Part shown: positions 47,373-57,900 of the stretch, piece after piece | Numbering within the stretch: position 1 is the first letter of the stretch | Layout of the letters: each line of letters opens with the position of its first letter | Assembly: GCA_902728285.1 (NCBI GenBank) | Contig: CACVBU010000955.1 | Location: forward strand, 642,217 to 706,216 | Length of the DNA: 64,000 nucleotides | From: Clytia hemisphaerica | Taxonomy: Eukaryota; Cnidaria; Hydrozoa; Leptothecata; Clytiidae | Direction of reading: 5' to 3' | The notes under the pieces: model-generated | Database searches by the model: none | What the model was told of the DNA's origin: nothing | Seen by the model: the letters and a program-made list of their open reading frames with translations, nothing else | Translations under genes and position numbers: made by a program

Positions 47373-48677
47373 GTTACGGCGGAGGATCTGTTCTGCTGCT
47401 GATAAGCGTCCTCTCCCGCCGCCTTTTTCCGCCTAATTCTGTAAAGGCGTTTCGCCATTTGCACCAGTATTGGTAAATTTTCTTACTTTAAAATTTGAAC
47501 GCTGTGTTCATAACAAAGTTATTGCCACTCTAAATGGCCGACGAAGATCAACCAAAATGTAAAAAAGTTTCACACAACGTTTTGAAATAAAGGTATTATA
47601 TTTATTGATTATGAAAAGCGCCTGATTATTATAGAGCAGAGTCTCCATAACTGGAACACGTATAGGGAACAGAAATATACAAAGCTGCAAAGGTTTTTAA
47701 ATAAAAGCTAAGCAGGGGGGGGGGGATTTTTTCAATTTGAAGGCCTTGATTGAAAAGTGCCTACACAGTCACAGTCTAGATTTAAACTCCAATATCAGGA
47801 TTAGAAACTAGGCTAGTCTTGCCTCTTTTATCTTTCCATGTGCAACAATACAATGCACTACAATGCTAATGCTGACAAGCAGTTAGTCACACTAGGAAAT
47901 CTAGCTTTCAGAAAAAACAACATCAGTCATCTACAGGATGTATTTGCATATAACAAGGATGAGAGTTACCTGAATCAAGTTCGCAAGACAATTAATTAAA
48001 ACTTGAAAGTTTGAAACAAAATAAAACGTGCAGCAGCCAAAATCAACCAACCAAAATTTGTCATTCAATTCCCGAGACAGCACTTCGATTTTTAAGGCCT
48101 TGTTTATACGCTAAAGTAGAAATAATTCCGCACATGTAACTGGGTCATTGTTTGGGGTCCGGCAAAATTTCCGGGAAACAGCCTATCCGGTGGTGCGCAG
48201 ATCTAGGTGGGTTCCGCCTCCCCCGTAGATCTTTTTTTTGGGAAGTTGATCTTCAAATTAGTTTTCAAGGTTGGCTTGGCTCAAATTTTTTCATCTATGG
48301 CTCAAATTTTAGGCAATTTCTCAAAGTTTTTGAAAATGTTAATTTCATTAAAAAGCGCCGGGTTATTTTTTCAGGAATCCCTTTAGAAGTTTTGCGGCGC
48401 ATTTTTTTGCTTGAGAGTCAAGTAAACGATATAGCGCTTTCATAGCATTAATCTTTGATACGCATTTTGGCGGGACGCTAGTGTGACTAACTGACAAGTT
48501 GACACAACACATTGACAAGTAATCACCCGCAACAAAAACCAACAAAAGCAAAAGTAGTCTTTTCTACTGATTGCTTCCGTTGTGCTCCTTACCTTAGCCT
48601 GGGAATCAAAGCGTTAAACTTTGTTCACAGTCTAGTTTATGAGATTTTTGCTGCTTGTTTAACGCTTGGCGCAGGTA

Positions 48678-49442
48678 CCGTAGAGTCGTTTAATCTCGAC
48701 ATACGTCTTGCAATCTCGACCGACACCGGATCTGTAAAATAATCAAAACAAACCTTGAATGAAATTCTTGGTATCATTCTTATCGAACAAGTTCATCCAT
48801 CAAACTAGAAGTTCAGTAAACATTGCAATCCTTTCAATTAAAAAGAAAGCCAAATTATAAGCAGTTTTACACAACACACGAAACGCATGCAAACTTCCTC
48901 GTAACTTTCTCGTGTCTATCCATCATTAAAATTTTACAACTTTATTACGCTTCAAGTCACGTGATAAAAATAATTCGTGCGCTTAGCCTGGTTTCCTCTT
49001 CCTTATATATAAAAACACACGCTCTAGGCGCTAACAGGCCGCACGCCGTGATAGCCAGTATGGCGGTCACATTAAATTCAAAAGGAAACCGGGTTCTTTT
49101 TATTATTTTCGGTTCACGGTAAAAATGTCTACTAAAAAATTCCTCGCGTGCAAAATGTTGTGTTGTTGTGATTTAGACATCTTCGTTGAAAGCATGCTAA
49201 TTAGTTTTTAGCGATTACTACATCGTTAAAGTTTTCTTTTCAAATATAAGTATAAGTAATAACACTTCACATTTCTCATATTATATTAACAATCTGTGAC
49301 GTGATAGAGAGAGAGAGTACATTTTAGTGATTGATTGATAACTTTGGTATGTATTTGTTTATGTTTGATTTTTTATTTCGAAGACCAGCCTACAGCTATG
49401 TCGAGATTGCAAGACGTATGTCGAGATTAAACGACTCTACGG
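48678..49442. mobile_element. 765-bp TA-flanked element inserted in repeat R
   Basis: The ends are CCGTAGAGTCGTTTAATCTC and its exact inverse, continuing through GACATACGTCTTGCAATCTC. TA flanks both ends (48676-48677, 49443-49444). The intact target GCAGGTAACTC is seen at 30174-30184. The frames inside are short and no transposase is evident. A TA duplication with about 40-bp inverted ends fits a Tc1/mariner-type non-autonomous element. Confidence 0.9.
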
Positions 49443-50529
49443 TAACTCGCCTGCAGGGAGATTTTTTCCTGCAATGCAGGTTTGGCCTGATTCACAAGTG
49501 TTACGCGTAAGGCGGGCATCACAAATAACTTGTGTTCGCGTCGTCCGTATTTCCTAATTTTCCGACTTTTTTGAGTCGGAAAGTCGGAAAAACGTCGGAT
49601 TTTTATAAATATAATATAGTCCCAGCTTTATCCCACTTTTAGTGAACCTTCCTATTATACCTTTTGTCCTTCAGAAAAGCCAAAAACATTAGCCTTAATC
49701 CTTTGCTTGCAGCTCCTGTCAGTATAGACTTAAACTCGTATATCAAGATTACGGGATTTTGAGTGCGGGCCGATTTTCAGAGGTTTCAGTTTCGATTTCC
49801 AGTAAACATCTTAGCAACGAAGTGCTCGCCCATAGTTACGTTGGTTTGTGCAAAATTCCAAACATAGAAACAAATTTTAAACCACTTTATCGAAAAGGAA
49901 ATAAAAAAACACAACTTTTGTATGTTTCATTTTTTTGCACTTTTATATATAATTCAAGATATTCTGCTTTGTTTATTTCTACAGCAGCAACAGAAATACT
50001 CAGAAAGACTTGAGCGCTCAGCTGACACATGCGAGAAGGGGATGTGGATGAGTGATTTTTCGATTGGAATGTGTAATTATATACGCGTGCCGCATGCATG
50101 TAGTAATTAATAAAAACTAATTAAGCCAAAATCAAACTGTCGGCAAACATAACGACAAATGTAACGTCAACAAGTTACTGATGCAGTAGGTATAGTGTGG
50201 ATAGGCCTATCTTTTCACAATGTTTATGGTTTTTTTCTCCAGACATTTAGGTGTTGAATAATTACAAAAATGTTCAAAATGTGAGAAACGATTGTCTTAA
50301 CGTCACTTTCGTTATCTCATCGTTTTATATCGTGTTTGCATTAAGAAAGTTCTGCTACAAAAAATGGCAATTTGGCAAAATGAATCTGGTACGAATTTTT
50401 AACTCTTTCTTGTATGGTGGCCCAAAATGGCCTAATTTAGCCTAATATGTATCATAGGTCCCGGATAAAATTTGTGATAATGGTACAACATATTTAAGAA
50501 TTTTAAGCCGTTTTGATGTATCATAATAC

Positions 50530-50785
50530 CCCTGTCTCACAGCCCCGGTGGAACAGCGAAGACAAATATTTATAAGGAAATCTCAATGGGGAAAGAAATT
50601 ATATTGTTTCAAGCGTAAAAAAAGCATTTGGATTGGGATGAATTTCGAGTGGGGATGAGATAAAATTTGATTTCCCAGTGGGGCTGAATTGAGGGTATAT
50701 TTTTTCCACTGGGAACGAAATTTTGGACGAATTTTCCAGTGGGGCTGGGGTCCAACCGGGTCTGTGGCACAGGAGTGTATAATAT
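50530..50785. mobile_element. Motif-array element, CCAGTGGGG type
   Basis: Words close to ATTTTCCAGTGGGGCTG recur about five times between CACAGCCCCGGTGGAAC and CCGGGTCTGTGGCACAG. The outer ends are similar in inverse (CTGTCTCACAG / CTGTGGCACAG). Same family as 52215-52400 and 41640-41965. Confidence 0.55.
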
Positions 50786-52214
50786 TTCGCCTTTTCTCTA
50801 ACCTCTGAAGTTATTGGCATATCCTCTCTCTCATATACATAATTTACATCGAGTGCGTAAAAAAACTTCACAAAGGTGACTGAACAAAATTCGAAAATTG
50901 CCCTGGACCAGTAAAGAGATTGAATCTAGCAATTCCTTTTACGTCGGCACCACCACATTTTGTGTCTTTAAGTCAGAGAGTTGTTGTAATACATTTTTCT
51001 GCTCAGAATTTCATGCTCTTTCAGATGGTATCAATCATTTTCGTTTATTTTGACTTTTGAAAATCAGCTATTTCTCTACCCCTTATTTCCCTTGCAGTTT
51101 TGCCTATGGCGTCACTATTTTGGTCATAAAAAGTTTTCCCGCCTAATCCGCGTCCTCCCTCTCAAAAATATCTTGTAATATACTCGTTCTTGTGAATAGA
51201 CTAAAAATGGCTAGGTTGTAGAAAAGATGTCACGGAACCCAAGGCAAAGAATTATGAAATTGTCAATATATTTTATTTTTCAGTTAGAAAAATACCAAAA
51301 TATCTCACACGGGACCACGGGACGAAACGATGTAAACAATTGAAAGAATACTCAAAGCGATGAAACAACACGAACACCCTCGCGCCATCCGGGAATATTA
51401 TGCTAATCGCAGCTTAAAAATGAGAAAGTAAGTATGATTATACATCTTGACTTGTTCCACCCACAAACCAAATTCTTGCAAATCTATTAAAGGGTAAACT
51501 TCTGTGCTTCAATGCCTCAGAGTGTTTGTGCCCGTACCCCGTTTATTTCTCTGTGCTATAATTTCATTACTTTTACTCCAGGACTGGTAGCTTTTATGTG
51601 GCACTGAGACAGGGGTATATTTAGAATAAGAGCCTTTTTAGACTAATTACCCAGGGTACTCATTTTTAACGGACAAGGCAGGCCCAGTGAGAACCCTAGC
51701 CATTTGAAAAAATCGTCATCCTCTATGGAAACTTCACTTGTATGTATAAGAGGAGTAATGAATAATCTAGTAATTGAGACTGGATCTTTGTACTATTATC
51801 GTGAAATCTAAATCCACTAAATACAGACCTTTGTTATATTGGTTTTTATGTTCTTTTATGTCCTTTTATGTCCCTTTCCTAACGGGCTAATAAACGACTC
51901 GGACTTTTTGAGACAGGGACGTTCCCCTCGCACAAATGAAACATGTATAACAACGCTTCCATTTTTTTTTTCAGGACAGACAAATATTATCGTCAAGCTG
52001 TGAAGTAAAAATTGATGGTAGTGTTACCCAATTGTAATTTATCGAAAGTGTACGTAAGGTAAAAAAGCTAAAAGAATAAAAGTTTATCTGGCTAAAAATT
52101 ATAAAAGCCATGGATCATTTTACAATTAGAAATATCTTTGTCTTCTTTTCGTTTTTCTTCTAGCGCCGGACCCGATTTCTAGATAGAGATAAATACAATA
52201 TATAGAGTCCCTCT

Positions 52215-52400
52215 AAAAGCACCCCGTGCTTATCACAGTACAGCCCCACTGGAAAATTTAACCAAATTTCATTTCATGGAAAATTAACTTTGATTTAATC
52301 TTCATTTGAAATTTAATAGATTTATATCCCCCATTGGGATTTCGATAGAAATTTTTCCCGAATCCCCACTTCCACCGGGGGCTGTGAGACAGGGTGCTCA
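52215..52400. mobile_element. Motif-array element, CCCCACTGGAAAATTT type
   Basis: CAGCCCCACTGGAAAATTTA at the left and CCACCGGGGGCTGTGAGACA at the right form weakly inverted ends around further ATTGGGATTTC and CCCCACTTCC words. Intergenic. Confidence 0.55.
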
Positions 52401-52589
52401 AAAGTACATATAGCGTAGAAAAAAACTATGACGTATGAAATATGTCATTTATACCTCACAGGGTGAGGTATAAAATTGAATGGGGATTAAACATATTTCT
52501 CGTTTTGATGGCAGTATAACTTTGACAGCTCAAAGTATAGTGGAATTTCGTCCGGATCTTGTATTCATGTAATTTCCTCTTCATCACGA

Positions 52590-52780
52590 AACTAATTGAA
52601 TTTCCCTCGCTAAAATTAATCCACGCGAATTTTTTGTCAGACGAGTATTCGCTAAAATTTATCCATGCGAAATTTTTTGAAATCGTGATTCGCTAAAATA
52701 AATCCAAAAAAAATCACGATTTTCCTGACTCGCCAATATACGCTAAAATTAGTCTCGCTAAAATTTCTACGATTAAAGTA
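52590..52780. mobile_element. Truncated motif-array MITE, TAGCG subtype
   Basis: The right end AAATTTCTACGATTAAAG-TA is identical to that of 22491-22840, and the interior CGCTAAAATTTATCCATGCG and CGCTAAAATAAATCC sites match. The left end is missing. Intergenic. Confidence 0.75.
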
Positions 52781-53406
52781 TTGTGAACTTTTAACATGCT
52801 TTAAATGGAGGTATTCTGACTGCCATTTACCCAAATGATCCTCGTTTTTTAGACAATGAGAAAGTTGTGCTCCAAAACTATCATAAATAAAATAATCGAT
52901 CAGGACAAAAGAATCTATTTTCTGACTACACTAAAAGAAAATCTGCAATCAATTATCAATAATCAACCAATCCACGATGTAAATAAAAATCCACCACAAC
53001 GATTTCACACAAGCACATAAATTAAGAAAGACAAACTACGGTATTAAGCATCTATCTACATCTTGATTGATGTGTCGATGTGTCGACAAGGACGACTTCT
53101 CAATAACCGGCAAACATTTGTCGTTCACAGAGATTACGTCATACACTCGATGGTCTCTTGAGACAAAACACTGATGAACTTCAATCATATCATTTTCTGT
53201 AGCGTTTTCAATCAACGTGTGAAGCGATTTTGTTGTTCGTTCTTAGTTGGTGTCTGAAGAGAGAGAAAAGAGGTTGGTATAGCTTGTCTCTAATCCCGAT
53301 ATAGGAGTTTAGATTTAGACTGCCTGTAGCCAGTAGTGTGACCCCCTGTATTATTCATTTTAATTCTCCCTCGTGGTTTTTCAATTAGAGATACCACTTT
53401 TCTCAG

Positions 53407-53591
53407 CGCCATCTTGAATTTATGTCACTTTCACCTTCTCTAGTCCAATAAGACACGGCGATTTGAGTCACTTGAGTCGTGTCTTATTGGACTAGAGAAA
53501 GTGAAAGTGAAATCGCACGATCTAATTGGATGAAAAAATTATTGTGTGAACTGGGGCTGAATATAATTCTCATTTTAAATTCAAGATGGCG
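53407..53591. mobile_element. Hairpin element with nested inverted repeats
   Basis: Outer pair: CGCCATCTTGAATTTA and its exact inverse. Inner pair: CTCTAGTCCAATAAGACACG and inverse, plus TCACTTTCAC. The inner arms pair for about 35 nt around a TTTGAGTCACTTGAG loop. Confidence 0.75.
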
Positions 53592-54961
53592 GCAAAAAAA
53601 GTACGTCTTTTTGCTTTGGAAAAAATGTTGTAAATTCTGGTTGATTTTAAGGTTTTTTCCTCTCTTCTCTCATTTACTTTGATTAATATAGTCTTCTTCA
53701 ATGTTTTGGGAAGGTAAGTTTATAAAAGTTATTTGTTTTTCGGTGTGACTCTAGCGTAGCTTAGAGAAATATGAATTTGAAGTCAACAATTTTTTCCTAC
53801 TTAAGAAGTTATTCAAGATTTTATTGGGGAGTGACTTAGGTACCTCGTTGCTAAGATGTTGGCTTGAAATTTAAAATGACACCACTGAAAACAAAAATAA
53901 AACCAGCCCGCACTGTAAATCCCGTTATCTTGATATAGGAGTTTTAGTCTATACTGCCTACATCAATTTTTTGTGTAGGTCGATTTGACCAAAGCTCTTG
54001 ATTTTGAAATGACTTGGGCAGGAAGCGATTGATTCTTTTGATCTCGATATTTTGTAAAGAAGAAATAGACCTTTTGCTCTTTTCATCTGCCATCTTGGGT
54101 TATATGCAGATACAATGTTGGCAAATTTGCCATGGTGAGATTTTGTAGGAAAATATGCAAAACCTATGCAAAAAGATAGTACTAATATAAAACTTATCTC
54201 TTTCTTCTATGACTAATGTCTTGTAGAAGAAAGATCAATTTTGCTTCTCTTGAAAACCAGAAATAATTATATCCTCTCACCTCTTTAGAACAAAGTACTT
54301 CAAAAAACCATGACATTAGACATGAACTCATGCTGAAAAATCAGTAACTCAATTGTGTTTTTTAAATACTGAGTTTATGGAATCGAAAATACTGAAGTCA
54401 AGAATTGTGAGTAGAATCTTGTCGGGGTTTCATAGGATTTCTGTGTTTCCATATTTTGTTTTCATCTCTAAGGCCACGTCTTTATACCCAAACTCTCTTA
54501 CCCATAAAAAAGTAAAGAGGGTTAAAACACAGAATTTAAATGCAGAATGTGAGAGCAGTACACTTTCTTGTAATGTAAATACCATTAATAAGTCTCAAAA
54601 ACTCAAACTTTCGTTTTCACTCAAGAATATTGGTGAGAATCTGCAGTAATTTTTTACTTGCAGCTATTTCTATTTCTGGAGAAAATCTTAATAATATTGT
54701 CACCTTCGACTTCTTACTAGGAACATTTTTCTTCCTAATTAGGAATCAAGTTTTCTAAGAGAAAAGTTGACCAACACCTGTATTCAAACGTAGTTTTTAT
54801 ATGTACAGCCCAAAATGGTTTAAATTTGAAACATTTCTTTTTCCCTGTGAACCATTAGATTGTGTATCCATTTTCCTTTTAGTTTTTGTCACAGCAAAGT
54901 GCTATCTATCTATGTAGACATAGATTATAACAGAAAATAAATAAAATTCAGTATATTCAAG

Positions 54962-57900
54962 ATGGAATTATTTGGCAGTCTGAAAAATGCAGTCCTTGGA
55001 AACCCTGTGTTGAGAGAATTCACTATCGGCACACAAGTGGCAAGCTTTGGTCCCGGACTTCTTTGGAAAATTTTTGATGGTAAAAAGAAGTCAACAGGAC
55101 AAGTATGTTTTCTTTATCATCATTTGAACATTCTGGAACATTTAAGAAACTAAAATCGTTATCACTTTGAATAAATAGATAGTGATTTCAGTAGTCAGTT
55201 TGCATTTTATTTAAAATTTAGTTTTTGTTTAATCATATGTACTTTACTTTTTTCAGGAAGTATCTGTGTTCATTTTTGAAAAATCTCAAATCGAGAAATA
55301 TGGTAGGAGAGACAAAGAAGAGATTCTTGACAAAATGAAAAGAGGACCACAGCAGCTCATCAAATTAAGACACCCTCGAATACTAACTGTTCAACACCCT
55401 TTAGAAGAATCGAGGTATGAATGATTTTTATTTCACTGTATATTATTAAAAATTTATAGTATTCCTCCAAGTAATTCAAATTTAAATAAAAATTTTAAAA
55501 TGTTCACATTCATTGTAGGGATTCTTTGGCGTTTGCTACTGAACCATTATTTTCAAGTTTATCAAATGCTTTTGAAAAACATGAAAATTTCCCAAGTGGT
55601 ATGCCTCCTCATCTGAAGGTAAAGAACTTTTTTTATTTCTTACACTTTTTTGCAACTCTTGTATTTTCACAAGCCATTCGTGTTATGTCGTTTACACCAC
55701 AGCCCGTATAAAAGAGTATGAAAGTTAAAACAATAAGCTTCCAGACCAGTGTTTTTTATAAGGACTATGTTTACAAAAATTACCACTTTTGGTATAGAGT
55801 TTAAGCTCTTAATACTAACGACATTATAGACTATAGGGTATAATTACTTCTCGAGATAAACCAAACTTCATTTTGGACCTCATTATCACATGTAATATAT
55901 GTTTTTTCAAAAGACTTGAAAACAGTCTTTTACAAAAGACTGTTTTCAATTTTTATACAAAACCAAAGCAAACATTAATTATGTCTGATGACATTGAAGT
56001 GTCTTTGCATTTTATCTATTTCGAAAAGAGCATTTTATAATAATTTTGTACATTTTATTCTCAAAGGGACATTTGGTATGACAAAATAAATGTTGTTTTT
56101 TTACATTTAGCCAAAATTATCGCATTGCTAAACATTGTTAAATTTTCCATATTTTAGGGCTTTGAAATGTATGCTGTTGAAAAAGTTTATGGATTACTAC
56201 AGGTTTGTGATCGATTCCAATTGATATTCTTATGTAGGTTAGGTGTTTTATATATGGTCACCACTGCAGGTCATTAAATGGTTTTTATTCTTTTTACCTC
56301 ATTAAAAATGGTGGTAAGCTAATCTCACCATCGATTTAGGGCCACTTTCATAAGCGAGGGGTAACTATTATAGCCTTCAAACAGCAGAATGTTTTGGTCT
56401 GGAATTTCAAATCAAAGCTTGCTTGCTAGAACAGAATGTTAACAAGTGATGTTGTGATTTCTGGTAAGCCCTGATAATTGACGATATCGGCTTTCCGAAT
56501 TCTCCCCGAATGATTACCCATGATGCATTGTTAGGGTTAGGGTTATCGTCCGTGAATTTTTTTGCGCAATGCATCATGGGTAATCATTCGGGGAGAATTC
56601 GGTTAAGCCGATATCGTCTATTGTATCATAGTGTTATGGTTCAGAGGCTATGAAAGTTACCCCTATTGAAAATAAAACTTCTTATCCTAAATTCATCATC
56701 ATTTTCATCCTAGATTGCAGAGGGTTTATCCTTCTTACACAATGATGCAAATATGAGCGAAGGGAACTTGACACCTGATAATATTATCATCACAAAAGGA
56801 GGACAGTGGAAACTGGCTGGCTTTCATTTCTCTCTCTCGAAATCGGTAAATATTTTATGGAAATGTGCTTAAACTGCTTCAATAAATAATGTAATAAATA
56901 AACTCTTTAGTAATACCAGATTTATAAAACATTTGATACTCTGAAACAAATTTATATATAACATGTTAGTATTGATAACCGATACCTATGAAATTTATGC
57001 TGTCGAGAATAGAATTGACCTTTTATTATGCAAAGCATTTTAACACTATGCTTTGTACTTTTAAACTATATTGGTCTGAAGTCTGAACTATGTCTTAATA
57101 TTCCACTAACAAGAAGGAAGTAACCCTCCAATGTTACCCAAGAAAATATCCGTATAAATGGTATTTCCTCTTTCTATTTCTTAGAACCCTGGCACACGAT
57201 CAGAATATACCACCAAAATAGCACCAGTTGCTCGACAAGACCTCAACTATCTTTCACCTGAATGGATTTTCAGTCAAGCGGGTGCTTTAGATTTCGATCT
57301 TAGTAAAACAGATATGTTTTCATTTGGTTGTTTGGTCAGTGCAGTGTATAATCAATTGAAGACTCCATTCGATGCTGGTGATAACATCGCAATGTACAAG
57401 AAGTGCACTGAACAGGTATATATAACCACCAGGAGTAATAACTACTCTAAAGTCTATTCACGATAAGTGTGCACTCTTTTTTCATTTACCTATAACTTTT
57501 GAAGGAATTCTTCAATCTTTATAAATTTGGTATCATTGGAAAGATATTAGTGAGTGGATTAATTTGAAATAAAAAAATCTTTAAACAAATTCTAAAAATG
57601 AAGATGAAAATGAAGAAGAAAAAAATGAAGATCTTGTAGAAAGGTGCTATAACTATCATTTTCACTGAAGTGAATCCTTGATTATCGAACATCATCACTG
57701 TCAAAAGATTTCTCAAAAATAGTCATTCAGTCAAAAGATATCAAGCAAAGTTATAAGCTGATTGACGTCTAAAAGCGCTGTTTTCTGCTGTTTTCTGCTG
57801 TTTTTTGGGGTCACTCACTTAATAACTTTGTATCATAACTTTATATTGAATAAATATTTTAGTGAAATTTCTTCACAGTGATGATCTCCTAAGATCAAAG

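Larger units (their letters stand above)
45315..54961. other. Intergenic region between AP3M and SCYL2, mostly mobile DNA
   Basis: No host exon found. It includes the AP3M 3' UTR (AATAAA at about 45656 is one possible polyadenylation site), family A at 46805-47372, a CGCG-type MITE at 46348-46502, the TA-flanked element at 48678-49442 inside repeat R, two motif-array elements (50530-50785, 52215-52400) and a hairpin element at 53407-53591. Two nested pairs of inverted repeats bracket much of it (see findings). The SCYL2 promoter is presumably in the last kilobase. Confidence 0.5.

Noticed and set aside
56528..56543. TTAGGGTTAGGGTTA, telomere-like
   Set aside because: Only about two and a half units, within the loop of a palindromic MITE inside SCYL2. 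Not a telomere.
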